Below, piece after piece: positions 41,645 through 52,049 of a stretch of 64,000 nt of DNA (positions are counted from its first letter, which is position 1; every line of letters starts with the position of its first letter). A program made the position numbers and the translations under genes. The stretch covers positions 9,610,001 through 9,674,000 of the forward strand of contig OX637345.1 of assembly GCA_951799405.1 (NCBI GenBank), in the 5' to 3' direction. This stretch comes from Agapetus fuscipes. Its lineage: Eukaryota; Arthropoda; Insecta; Trichoptera; Glossosomatidae. The notes beneath the pieces were generated by a model. It made no database searches. It was given only the letters and a program-made list of their open reading frames with translations, and was not told the DNA's origin.

Positions 41645-41770
41645 AATATGAGGACAACTCCCTATTGAAGTGAAGTGGTTGGTCTATGGTCGACCCTCTT
41701 ACCTGTGACAATGAAGAGGCTCCACTGGCTGCGTGAAACCTCTTTGAGAGCAACGTGTTATGCATACTTC
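41645..41770 (+). repeat. SINE family A, body fragment
   Basis: GAAGTGAAGTGGTTGGTCTA and CCTCTTACCTGTGACAATGA match the 3' half of family A. Confidence 0.6.
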
Positions 41771-41786
41771 CCTAGCAACCCGACCA

Positions 41787-42197
41787 GGGCTGGAAGTCTC
41801 ATCACCACGGTAATTCTTACCTACCGAATATCGGTAATATTTGTATGAAGACCTGTCAGTCCAAGATGGCCGCAAGTGAACAGCTGATTGGTCTTCATAC
41901 AAGTGTTACCAATATTCGGTAGGTTGTTATGCGGCTGACCACCCATAATGTAAAAATTGGTTCACTTTGCCAATGTCACCTCTGTTTCAGGGAAGGACGG
42001 CAAGAGTTGCAAGGCTTATGTTCATTTGAGATTGGGTTTTTATATTGTAGGTCCACATGCGGCATGTGTTAGCGCGAAATTATACATATCTGCTTGTGGG
42101 AATGCATTTAATATAAAACTTAAATGATATATATCTTTGCAGCTTAGATTAGATTAGATTAGATTAGAAGAGTTACCGTGGTGATGAGATTCCAGGT
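41787..42197. mobile_element. GGGCTGGAAGTC MITE split by a LINE 3'-UTR copy
   Basis: The left part 41787-41924 runs through ATTACCAATATTCGGTAGGT. The right end ACCGTGGTGATGAGATTCCA is at ~42177-42197. The LINE copy at 41925-42172 lies between, so the LINE insertion is younger. Confidence 0.8.
41925..42172 (+). repeat. LINE 3'-UTR repeat, recent insertion into a MITE
   Basis: GTTATGCGGCTGACCACCC through (GATTA)n at 42146-42168. It is 5'-truncated at the same region as other copies. Confidence 0.85.
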
Positions 42198-42221
42198 AAG
42201 TAGTTTTTTGAGTATGAGAAT

Positions 42222-42870
42222 CTAATCTAATCTCTAATCTAATCTAAGCTGCAAAGATATATATCATTTAAGATTTATATTAAATGCATTCCCACAAGCA
42301 GATATGTATAATTTCGCACTAACACATGCCGCATGTGGACCTACAATATAAAAACCCAATCTCAAATGATCATAAGCCTTGCAACTCTTGCCGTCCTTCC
42401 CTGAAACAGGGGTGACATTGGCAAAGTGAACCATTTTTTTTTACAGTATGGGTGGTCAGCCGCATAACAACCTATAAGTCAAGGAACATACATGACAAAT
42501 TACATTTTTTTAAATCAATAAATAGCAATATATACATGGACATAAAAAACTAAATCATAAAACCATTTTTTTTTACTTCAACAAACCCCAGCCGCCAACA
42601 TCACAGATTAACCGCCATTTTCTTCTATCCTTACATACTTCTTTCATTTCCTCCAGAGTCATAACCTTCTTCATACAAGCTCTTCTTTTATTATGACTCT
42701 GGATATTCCATTCATTCGTAATTTCGGATATTTGGTCCATCCATACCTTTCTCGGTCTTCCTCTACCACGACATTTATCTATTCTACCAACATATACTTT
42801 CTTCGTCAGTCTTTCCTCATTCATTCTCTCCATATGCCCAAACCATCTTAACAAACTTCTTTTGAGAATG
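42222..42870 (-). mobile_element. LINE (dominant family), longest 3' copy
   Basis: The minus strand encodes LLRWFGHMERMNEERLTKKV, GRIDKCRGRGRPRKVWMDQI, HNKRRACMKKVMTLEEMKEV, then RKWRLICDVGGWGLLK-stop. The complete 3' UTR and (AGATT)n end follow. It is the best reference copy in the window. Confidence 0.9.
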
Positions 42871-42879
42871 ACTAACGTA

Positions 42880-42985
42880 ATCCAGCTCACTAACCTTTTA
42901 GGCTCAGGGCCCCCGCACAACAATTCTCCAGAGCTCTGTCTTGTGTCCCTTCCCTCCATGGTCCGCAAGACTTTCACGTTGACCT
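42880..42985 (-). mobile_element. LINE tail fragment (FGLPRMRWVDN family)
   Basis: VKVLRTMEGRDTRQSSGELL then CGGPEPKRLVSW matches the end of the relic at 40545-40830 (DR...GAPEP..LV). Confidence 0.55.
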
Positions 42986-43192
42986 TGACTTTGTTTCCTG
43001 GAAACAACTGCCATTCATAATAAAATATTTTAATGGAATATTTTGTTTTATATTTGAGAGTCCCTGCTGCCGTAGAGGAGAGCATAAATACAGTATGTCA
43101 CCTTCAAAATTAACAGTTGGATTTGCGGTTGCTAAATAAGAGCGCGTTCCGCTGCATTCATCGTGAAGTATAGAGCATTACTTGAAGCAGCC

Positions 43193-43393
43193 ATGCCGGG
43201 TCTCACCAAGGAGCAGATCAACTTCTACCAGGAGAATGGCTTCATCAAGCTCAGCAACATCTTCACGGAGGCAGAGATGGATGAGATGAGCGCGGAGTAC
43301 AACTACATCTTCGAATCCAAGAACAACGAGGGGATGGAGTCGTCGTGGAAAGGAGAGGACATGAAGAAACAGGCCAAGAACATCAACTATTCC
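43193..43393 (+). CDS. PhyH-like exon 1 (residues 1-67)
   Basis: It opens at ATGCCGGG and ends AACTATTCC|GTAAGT. It encodes EMDEMSAEYNYIFESK and KKQAKNINYS. The following intron is 2.2 kb and contains a 69-bp minisatellite and a tRNA-SINE. Confidence 0.9.
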
Positions 43394-46300
43394 GTAAGTA
43401 TTCTTAATTATATGTATTATATATCACCAGGTCCATGTACTGTGTATCGATAATAATCTAAGTTGCAAAGATATAGTGCCATTTATGATTCAAATCAAAT
43501 GCATGCCCACAAGCAGATTCGTGTAAGTTTGTGTTTACCATGGTGCTTACCCATGAACTTACAACATAATAACTCAAACTTTTCAAAAAATAACATTTAT
43601 AAGGGGTGTGGTAGCAAAAGTCCCTTTTTCCCACTGTTATTTATTGCAGTATTGCAGACACAAAATTGCACAATGTTTAAAAGACAAAGATTTATGCAAA
43701 GACACAGATTTAAAGCAGTAAATTATACACAATGGGTTTGAGTGCAAGAGTAATTACGGTCACTGTCCTTGAAAATATGGCTTTATGCACTGGCTTAGAA
43801 ATATTCGGGGCACTGTTGTTGCGTCACTTCTGTACAGCTGCGTGCCAGATGTGCGAGCAATTCCTTCATGGGAGCACAACAGTTATATGGTCCGAAGCTC
43901 ACTTTCACTGATTTTAACACTTTGTTGTCGGTTTACTGACCGAGTAAGTAATTGCAGTTATTCAACACTACCCTGACAGGGTCATTGACTCACGGAACGC
44001 ACTTTCTTGACATAAATCGTAGCAGGGCCTTGTATATATCCAGGCGCGACTCGGCGGAGGCGTCAGGGGATATACGCTGGGTGTTGCCGGAGGAAAGGTA
44101 TCTCGTTCTGGAGGTATGAGAGGGTGAGCTTTTAGAGGTGAGAAGTCCTAGTAAAGAAGCTTGCTCGGTCTAGTCGCTCGGGAGGTACAGGAGGTGAGCT
44201 ATAGGGGTGAGAAGTCCTAGTAAAGAAGCTTGCTCGGCCTAGTCGCTCGGGAGGTACAGGAGGTGAGCTATAGGGGTGAGAAGTCCTAGTAAAGAAGCTT
44301 GCTCGGCCTAGTCGCTCGGGAGGTACAGGAGGTGAGCTATAGGGGTGAGAAGTCCTAGTAAAGAAGCTTGCTCGGCCTAGTCGCTCGGGAGGTACAGGAG
44401 GTGAGCTATAGGGGTGAGAAGTCCTAGTAAAGAAGCTTGCTCGGCCTAGTCGCTCGGGAGGTACGGGGAGGGGTGAACCCAGGGGGTGAGAAGTCCTAGA
44501 AAAGAAGCTTGCTCGGCCCTGGAGCTTGGATTGTACTCTGGCTCTTCTGGCTGGTGCAGGCGCTTATATGCAGATTCGGTGTTAGTGGAGGTGGTAAAAG
44601 TGGAGTCTGAGCGGGATAAGAGGGAGGAATCCGCCCTTAGTGGGATCGTCCAGGAGCTGAGGAACGCCCTGGCGCCAAGGGTAGCTCCACGCCTCGAGAC
44701 CTTGGGGATGCCAGCGTCTGATTTAAAATATCCCTACGCTACTACATAAAATAATTTCCCTACACTACACATTTAAGAATAGCATTTATATATTTCACCA
44801 TTGCCTACCACACATTGTCCTTGGTATTAATTCCTGTCCAGAATGTAATTAAGTACACATAAGTGCATATAAATTTGAGAGAGAAGACATATTTTCCCCT
44901 CAGAATGTTGGTTTTAGAAATCTATGGAGGTCTATGACACTTGTTGGAGTGTTTTCCATTATTTGATTGATCCTCTTCTGACGTTTTACAGAGATTTATC
45001 TACCTTTTGGTAATGGACATATTTTGGAAATGGCCGCTTCATCTTAATCTTAGAGATTTCGCAGAAAAGTGCTGGATTATAGAAAGTGAGCCAATGTTTG
45101 TTGCCGTCAATATAATTATTTCATATTAATATCTCACATTTGTTACAGAAATCCATCCGGCCGATAGCTCAGTTGGTAGAGTGCTTGCATGCCATGCCGT
45201 GAGCTTGGGTTTGAATCCCACCGAGGGTGTCGGAAATGATTTCCCATTTCGGTGTTTATTTCAAACCCCAAACTAAAATACTGGCAAGGTTTACTCAGCC
45301 TTACCAAAAAATAAGTACCAGCCCCCTAGGGAGCTGGGAAATGTTTGCATGTTGGCATAAGGCCTGTCCCCTCACCTGTAAAAATAAATAGATTCCACTC
45401 GCCACATGCGAAAGCCTTTGGGGATAATGCGGCAAGAAGTTGCACCATATGTGTAGCTTAGTTGCATTTTTTTTTTGCATTTGCGTATCCAAGAAACGTT
45501 TCCGATAATCTAGCATTGCAAGAAAAATGCACCGGATAACAGAGTACCTACTGTATTTTGTTGGAATTCCTAATGGGTTCTTTCATATTTGTTTTCATCA
45601 GGTGAAGTCCATCCACAACCTGCAGTATCACAGTAGTGTGTTTTCCAAGGCCATCGCCAATGACAGGCTGATGGACAGCCTGGAGGACATCATGCAGACC
45701 AAGAACATCCTGCTGCACCACACCAAGGCCCACTTCAAGCCCCCGGAGAACGGGGCGCCGTATCTCATGCACCAGGTAACCATCAACATCTTCTATCGCC
45801 ATGGCAGGTTCCCTCAACAAGGACAATCACTTCTGAGAATGACTCCCTGTCTCTCCCAGCTCTAAATAGGCCTTCTACTGATCTTTCTAACATCAGTTTA
45901 ATGCATTTGGTGACAGCTATATTGTGCGAAGAGTTCTCTGCATGCTTGGTTGTCGCTAGTCAGCACCGACTATTCAAGCAAGAAGCATGATGAATAACTG
46001 TTCTTCTCTTCAATGGCAATACAGAAGGTGTTGAACTCAGCTTTCAATTCACCGAACATATCCGGGCCCATTGGCTATAGAGGAGGGTGTCAGACGAGGC
46101 AGGACTAGTGAGCGGACGCTCTATAGTTCTCCTAGCGCGCGTGACGTTTCGGCTCGCATCAAGCCCTCATCAGCTAGTCTGCGATGACTAGGACGCGGCA
46201 TTGACTGTAAAAACTTTAGTTTGTCTGCAAGGTATTAATATTGTGTGCTTAACTCTCAATGGTTTAACTAATCATAACAGTGAATTTGATCTAATTGGTG

Positions 46301-47483
46301 GATCTAAGCTCTAAAATATCCAAAGCGGTCAGTTTGTTTATTTCTGTTTTTGCAGGACTATCATTATTTCCCATTCCGGGATGACTCGATGGTTGCCGTG
46401 TTCATTCACCTGGACGACACAACTCCTGAGAATGGCGGCTTGGCCGTGTATCCAGGATCCCACAAGCTGGGGCCGCAGGAGGACAAGGGGGTGAAGGAGA
46501 AGGGAGAGACCTACCACTACCTAGATCAGGTAACTGACTACCTCTTCTACCGCAAAATTATTCCTTTGCAAGTCTGGATTTAGGGTGGTTCGAGCAGTGC
46601 AACCGAACCAGGGCTCAATTTTTTTTTCAGTACCCAGGTCTTAGCGGGAATTCCCGCCCAAGAAGCCCCCAATTACAGACTTAATAGAAATAAGTTTAAA
46701 TATATTACACAATTTGTTTTGGGGCTCAAGTGTTACGAGACATACGTAACCAAGGGGCTCCCCAAAGACCATACATTGTTGTTTTTTTTTTAAGAAATCC
46801 TGTGCGGGAGACTCCCTAGATTTCAGAGACTCTAGGGGTCTGACACTAGTTGTAGTGCTGCATAGGTGTTTATGAGCTTGGTCGTTGCTACAAAGCGCCA
46901 ATACTCGAGCAAGACCCAGTTGCTGTAAGACTGGATGAACCTTTAGTGACCAGTCTTTGGTAAAGGTTTTATGAATTTTTCAACCCAGCGAAGAGCATAT
47001 TTGAAAATATAAGTGTTAAATTTTTTGTGCTCTGCCGGGATTCGAACGTATAACCTTCAATTTACGAGTCCGAAGTGTTGCCACTGGACTAGGGACCGGT
47101 CTAGAAAACACTTCCAACATATATTTTTTAAAAGGTATGCATCTTTGACATCTTCTGCCAGCTCTCTATCTTGCCTGACATTATCATTACTAATGGCACA
47201 CTTTTATTTGCAGTCTCTATTTCCCCTGGAGAAGGCGACGCCCATCTCAGCCCGTCGCGGAGAAGTTGTCATCTTCTCTTACCTGCTGATTCACGGCAGC
47301 TACCTCAACCTCACCACGCGCCCCCGCCGCATGTTCCTCATCCAGCTGATGGCTGCGGAGGACCAGCCCCTCATTGCCGTCCATCAGTCCTACGGGCAGG
47401 GCTGGGTGCTCCGAGGAAGAAACATGGCGAGGGAAGCTGTCATGGCCAAAAGATTTGAGAAACAAGATAATCAACACCCTTGA
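43193..47483 (+). CDS. Phytanoyl-CoA dioxygenase (PhyH)-family Fe(II)/2-oxoglutarate oxygenase, 272 aa, 4 exons
   Basis: PhyH-family enzymes hydroxylate substrates such as phytanoyl-CoA (alpha-oxidation) using Fe(II) and 2-oxoglutarate. Exons: 43193-43393, 45602-45775, 46356-46529, 47214-47483. All introns are phase 0. The start MPGLTKEQINFYQENGFIKL is the usual N-terminal helix plus FI.L. The iron-binding HxD is H124-Q125-D126 and is split by intron 2 (LMHQ|DYHYFPFRDD). The distal iron ligand is H210 in LLIHGSYLNL. R221 in TTRPRRMF is the likely 2-oxoglutarate anchor. TPENGGLAVYPGSHKLG is the family's ENG.l.v.PGSH signature. No N-terminal PTS2 or C-terminal PTS1 peroxisomal signal is visible (C terminus QHP), so it is more likely a cytosolic or PHYHD1-like member than classical PHYH. 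The substrate is unknown. Confidence 0.9.
43453..43560 (-). repeat. LINE 3'-UTR repeat, 3' end only
   Basis: ATCTAAGTTGCAAAGATATA, then AATGCATGCCCACAAGCAGA. It lies in PhyH-like intron 1, 60 bp after exon 1. Confidence 0.75.
44095..44520 (+). repeat. Minisatellite, 69-bp unit, about 6 copies
   Basis: TAAAGAAGCTTGCTCGGCCT starts at 44152, 44221, 44290, 44359 and 44428, exactly 69 bp apart, with AGTCGCTCGGGAGGTACAGG and GAGCTATAGGGGTGAGAAGT between. Outer units are diverged. It is inside PhyH-like intron 1. Confidence 0.95.
45157..45485 (+). repeat. tRNA-derived SINE, family A, full length
   Basis: CCGATAGCTCAGTTGGTAGA (A box) and a B box mutated to GGTTTGAATCC, then the usual body and ATGTGTAGCTTAGTTGCATT end. 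Confidence 0.85.
45602..45775 (+). CDS. PhyH-like exon 2 (residues 68-125)
   Basis: The acceptor is TTTCATCAG|GTGAAG and the donor CACCAG|GTAACC. It encodes VKSIHNLQYHSSVF, ILLHHTKAHFKPPENG and the first iron ligand His (APYLMHQ). Confidence 0.9.
46132..46177 (-). ncRNA. Hammerhead-like motif, imperfect
   Basis: The minus strand has CTAG-CTGATGA, stem II GGCT/AGCC with a TGATGCG loop, GAAAC, then GCGCG-CTAG. CTAG could pair with CTAG as stem I. The required UH before stem I is not clearly present, so this copy may be inactive. Confidence 0.3.
46356..46529 (+). CDS. PhyH-like exon 3 (residues 126-183)
   Basis: The acceptor is TTTTTGCAG|GACTAT and the donor GATCAG|GTAACT. It begins with the second iron ligand Asp (DYHYFPFRDDSM) and holds the PGSHKLG motif. 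Confidence 0.9.
46780..46862 (-). mobile_element. LINE 3' end, WNELPVSVF family, short
   Basis: Only the last ~80 bp (CCTGTGCGGGAGACTCCCTA) is present, ending in a poly-A run on the minus strand. It lies in PhyH-like intron 3. Confidence 0.7.
46866..47102 (-). repeat. tRNA-derived SINE, family B
   Basis: The minus strand begins GACCGGTCCCTAGTCCAGTGG, with the B box decayed, then AAATATGCTCTTCGCTGGG and the TGGTCACTAAAGG body. Confidence 0.78.
47214..47483 (+). CDS. PhyH-like exon 4 (residues 184-272)
   Basis: The acceptor is TATTTGCAG|TCTCTA. It encodes the double-stranded-beta-helix close: GEVVIFSYLLIHGSYLN (distal His) and RPRRMFLIQLM. It ends KRFEKQDNQHP and TGA. Confidence 0.9.
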   Translation, partial: SLFPLEKATPISARRGEVVIFSYLLIHGSYLNLTTRPRRMFLIQLMAAEDQPLIAVHQSYGQGWVLRGRNMAREAVMAKRFEKQDNQHP

Positions 47484-48480
47484 GAAAATAGAATACATCA
47501 GATCATAAATACCAGGAGCATAAGTGTAAACTTATTAGAAATTCACACCGCTTTTAAAACAATTTTCTCTCCATTCGACACTTAAAATTTTAATATAATG
47601 CCGATTACAATGGCCCAGTCAGAGTGCATTACTAGGAGGATGTATGTGCTTTTGATTGTGTGACACAGTGCACTCACTTCCTAATACAAGCTCTTGGCGT
47701 GTGCGTATACAAGGAATCATCGTGGACACACATACATTCAACAACTAATGCACTCTCATTAAATCTTTGTAAATGAGTTGTAAAACAGTTATTGGTATTC
47801 CAAATTTTGTTTGGAATTTTTTAAAGGCTCTATCATATTTTCATATATTACTGAAAGTACTCAATGATTTCCTTATTTAAGTTCTTAGAAGTTTATACTC
47901 ATTGACTCCATAATGCTTCACACCTCTTTGAAAACAACTTTAGTGATAACCTAATGCAGAGATTCATTACAAAATGCTTCCCTAGGGTCACTCAGCTCTT
48001 TATTTTGAAAATAAAGATTTTGCACTGTCACTGTTGCCAACACCTCATGCAGTTTACTATGTTTTGTTTGTATTTTGATTAAACTTTTATGTTATTCTGG
48101 TATTACTTCCTATTGTTAATATTTGATTCTAATAACTCCTAAGCAGACATAAATAGAAAATGTTTATTGTTTACTTTAAATCTAAGAGATAATATTGATG
48201 TTTTAATTATAAGAACATGAACCATCATTGTATAAATAATATTTATTTAACAAAAATGATTCAATGTTTTATTTCTTCTTTTCACTTCTTACAGGTGGAC
48301 ATAATTCCTTTTCTTATTTTTTCATTTCGCTCCTAATTTCCTCATAACCAGTGGTGCGGAGAAACACTCGGGCCCCCTGTATGCCCTCACACCTATTTTT
48401 TTCAGAACGCAATGTTTTAATTTTATAAAAATAGTATTTTTTATAAAGAGATTTACCAACAATTGAATAGTTTAATAAAA
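47484..48480 (+). other. PhyH-like 3' flank
   Basis: Unique AT-rich sequence. AATAAA at 48010-48015 is the clearest poly(A) candidate. No gene is visible. Confidence 0.35.
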
Positions 48481-48499
48481 AAAAGCACTAAGTAGTAAA

Positions 48500-48640
48500 G
48501 AAGTTGCACATACAGTGGAAACTCTTACTGCGTTGCCCCTGAAGAAGTCGCTTGGTGGGTGTTATCTATTTGTTTACACAAGTGTGGAGTCCCCGCTTAC
48601 GCCAGCCACTTCCCTTGAATCGGGGGTTTCCCAGCTCACT
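48500..48640 (-). repeat. SINE family A, body fragment
   Basis: ACTGCGTTGCCCCTGAAGAA and CTTACGCCAGCCACTT, the antisense 3' half. Confidence 0.6.
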
Positions 48641-48670
48641 ATGGTGCATTGTAGAAATGTTACTTTACAA

Positions 48671-49682
48671 TTGAAGGGTACAGGGGAAAAAGAATCATTG
48701 TCAATTTTTCAGCAAAAAAAACTAACAATGCCATCTAGTGCAAAATAAAGGTAGCTTCTTGTCTAGATTTCCGAAAAACGCTTAAAACGATCATAGTCTA
48801 CAACAGACTCAAAAATAGATTGTATGACTGTATCATAAAAAGATCAATGTCACCCTTGTTGCAGAAAGAAAGATCATTGTCTATGGACATTGATCTTTTT
48901 TTTCATTTTGACAGCCGGCTGTCAGTCAGTACAGATTCATTTCATTTTCATGCGTCACCTGGTAAACAAAATAACACCAAATCAAATTTTAATAAAGTCA
49001 GATCAGTATAGTGGCAGGTATGACTCATACGTATGTGTAAAACGTGGACAACCTTTAGTTCCTGATATGGAGAGCATCCAAAATCTTTATTCAAATCCAA
49101 TAAAAATATCAAAAGAAAAGTATGACGACCTCCAATGTTTAAAAAAGTTTTGCAAGCCTGAAGCACAACATTTTTATGCACAGTTAGCCAAAAAGTAATA
49201 TTAAACATGTACTTATACTTCATACTTTAGACATTAGCTTTAGAAATAAACAAGTAAAAAAGATCATAGTCAATGACTTTGATCTTTTTTACCTTGTTTC
49301 TTATTAGGCTAATTTAAATATAAGCTTTTAAATTTGTCAATAATTATAATATTTTTATTACTTATAACTAGAATATTTTGAGTAAATAGTGTTACAATTA
49401 AAATAAATGAATACTAAAATTAGAAAAAAGATCAATGTCAATTGACTATGATCCTTGTTGCAAGTAATATTTTCTAAATATTCTTTATTGTTATGGTTAC
49501 TCAAAGAAAATAAATAATTAAGAATTCAAAACCAAATTATTAAATAAGCTATAAAAAATAGTTTTAATTGCTACTATAGTAAGTTGTTTCATAAACAGTT
49601 ATAAAAAGTAAATAATGTTTTTTCCTTTTTCTCACAATGATTTACTTTTGACAGTGATCCTTTTTCCCCTGTACCCTTCAAT
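48671..49682. mobile_element. AATT-bordered DNA element with repeated palindromes
   Basis: AATTGAAGGGTACAGGGGAA at the left is inverted at the right (TTCCCCTGTACCCTTCAATT). Complementarity extends to about 33 bp with two mismatches. At least three short palindromes share an AGATCA(A/T)(T/A)GTC core: 48868-48897, 49256-49290 and 49427-49457. It carries the fragment at 48890-49198. Confidence 0.72.
48890..49198 (+). pseudogene. Transposase C-terminus-like fragment
   Basis: The open frame ends YDSYVCVKRGQPLVPDMESI, then NPIKISKEKYDDLQCLKKFC, KPEAQHFYAQLAKK and a stop. The KY.DL..L...P...HFY..L ending resembles C termini of insect DNA-transposon proteins, as I remember them. The start is not reliable. 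No catalytic residues are present. Confidence 0.45.
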
Positions 49683-49711
49683 TCTTTTGTCGCTTTGGGC
49701 GCGGGAGCCCT

Positions 49712-49881
49712 GAGCTGGAAGACTCATCCCCACGGTAATTCTTACCTACCGAATATCGGTAATATTTGAATGAAGACCTGTCAATCCAAGATGGCCGCAA
49801 GTGAACAGCTAATTAGTCTTCATACAAATATTACCGATATATGGAAGGTAAGAATTACTGTGGTGATGAGACTTCCAGCCC
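49712..49881. mobile_element. Palindromic MITE (GGGCTGGAAGTC family)
   Basis: GAGCTGGAAGACTCATCCCC opens, GTGATGAGACTTCCAGCCC closes, and the CCAAGATGGCCGCAAGTGA centre is shared with the other three copies. It lies 30 bp from the AATT element. Confidence 0.85.
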
Positions 49882-50444
49882 TGGTTCGGTCGCTCGAACC
49901 ACCCTTAATCCGGGTATGCTCATAGCTGAACAGTTGTCAGTAGGTATTAGAAATTCACCAGTAATAACTGACCAAGGCATCCATTACGTCCCGGAGGAGA
50001 GAAATTGTCTCAGAAGACAGATAAACCAAACCATAGATTTTTTTTGCTTTTCAAATTCTCCACAAAGTAAAAAGATAAATGTGTGGCCATCTTTAAAATA
50101 TATTTATATTTTTTATTTTTAATTTCGCCATTATGCATTTGTAACCGCTTGTTATTTTGCTTTCAAATTATTGTTAATTTGATGTAAGACTGTAGGTACG
50201 TATTTTTAATAATTCCTACTAATTTGAAAAAATATGACAGGTGAGAATTTAACTTGGCCTTTGATTTAAGTCGCTATTTTGACTAACGTTGTGTTTTAAA
50301 CGTAACCATGGCAACTGAAACTTTTGTAGTGATGTGTAAGAATATTACAAAGTTATAGATTTCGAATATACAGATGGGAATCGATTTATTGAAATGACTT
50401 TTGTTTTATATATTTGAATGTATTAATTGCTTGTATTCCTTGAC

Positions 50445-50700
50445 TGATAGGTTGGTATGCGACTAACCACCCATACTGTAAAAAATGGTTCACTTTGCCA
50501 ATGTCACCCCTGTTTCAGGGAAGGTCGGCAAGAGTTGCAGGGCTTATGTTCATTTGAGATTGGGTTTTTTTATATTGTAAGTCCACATGCGGCATGCGTA
50601 AGCGCGAAATTATGCATGTCTGCTTATGGGAATGCATTTAATATGAATCTTAAATGATACATATCTTTGCAGCTTAGATTTAGATTTAGATTAGACTTGA
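50445..50700 (+). repeat. LINE 3'-UTR repeat
   Basis: TTGACTGATAGGTTGGTATG through GCAGCTTAGATTTAGATTTA. Confidence 0.87.
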
Positions 50701-51200
50701 GATATTGTAACATTTTTTTTTTTTTTAAAGTGGTATTTCAAATAATATAATAGTATTCACATGCAAATGAATTAAATCATTGTAAATCGATGGGTATTTG
50801 AAATGATTTTACATTTTATGACATTGTCGCAAGAATTAATGGACTCAGCACAAGTTCCATATACAAAAAATTGTGACTTCATACGGCTGAGTTGCTAACA
50901 AAAAGACAAATATATATTTTTAGTGGTTGTCAAGTAACCTGCCTAGGTTAATAAAATTAAAATAAACGTGACCACATACACCTGTGACATTTACCCGCCG
51001 AGAATAATTTTCGAAATTTGTTCCGAGCTTTTTATAAATATTCAGGAAATACGAAAAAAGATCGAATGTCCTACAACTTCAATTTCTATACATCACTAGT
51101 AACTATTCGTTTCCATGGCAACCACTATTACAACACCACGTTAATCAGAACAACATCTAATATGTCAGGCATGATGTTCCCCATCTATGTATTATTTTTT
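50701..51200. other. AT-rich intergenic DNA
   Basis: No recognised feature. Confidence 0.35.
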
Positions 51201-51204
51201 AAAT

Positions 51205-51385
51205 CTAGGTAGTTGCAAAGTTAATAATACCTATATATTCAAATAATATTTAATGGATGCGGCCACAAGTAGACACATGCAAGTTCGCGCTTACACATGC
51301 TGCATGTGTACCTTCTTACAAAATGAGACTCAAACCTTTAATTAACTGAAACTCTTGCCAACTTTTCTGAAAAGGAGGTTGCGTG
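51205..51385 (-). repeat. LINE 3'-UTR repeat, decayed
   Basis: AGTTGCAAAGTTAATAATAC, AGTTCGCGCTTACACATGCT and ACTCTTGCCAACTTTTCTGA. Confidence 0.65.
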
Positions 51386-51504
51386 ATTATCATCGATATA
51401 AATATTTTTATTTATTTGGATGATGGTCGTATAATATACTGTACTTACATCAATATATATTTTCCAGGTTTTAACAAAAACACGATATTCAAACTCAAGT
51501 TTTG

Positions 51505-51690
51505 CCAGTGTCACCCGTGTTTCAGAGAAAGGCGGCAAGAGGTGCAGGGTGTATGTTCATTTGAGATTTGGGTTTTTATGCTGTAGGTTCACATGTGGCA
51601 TGTGTAAGCGTGAACTTATACGTGTCTGCTTGTGAGAATACATTTAATATAAATTTTAAATGTTAATATATCTTTGCAACTTAGATAATA
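51505..51690 (+). repeat. LINE 3'-UTR repeat, 5'-truncated
   Basis: CCAGTGTCACCCGTGTTTCA, GAAAGGCGGCAAGAGGTGCA and TTGCAACTTAGATAATAAAT. Confidence 0.78.
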
Positions 51691-52049
51691 AATAATATTA
51701 ATAAGTATTTTGTTTGAGAATAAAATGAACGAGGTGACAATATACCATTACGTAACTTTTTCGGCATTACAAACTTGAGCCACATCGAACTTTTTGCATA
51801 TTATTTACGCATGTAATTTACAATTTATCTACGATATTAATTATTTTGTGCTATCCCCAGATGACAGATGTTTAATTGTTATTATTTGCATCATATTATA
51901 TGTATATTTCATGAGTTTGCTGAAAATAAAACTGGAATTTATTTTGGGAGGAAGAAACTCTTCGAACAAAGGAATCACCAACTTTTGACCATGGAGGCTT
52001 TCCTCATTTTTATTGCAAAATCAATACAGATCATTCAAATCTTCCGCCT

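Noticed and set aside
44486..44749. 87-codon frame after the 69-bp minisatellite
   Set aside because: It starts inside the minisatellite, has no recognised domain, and lies within an intron.
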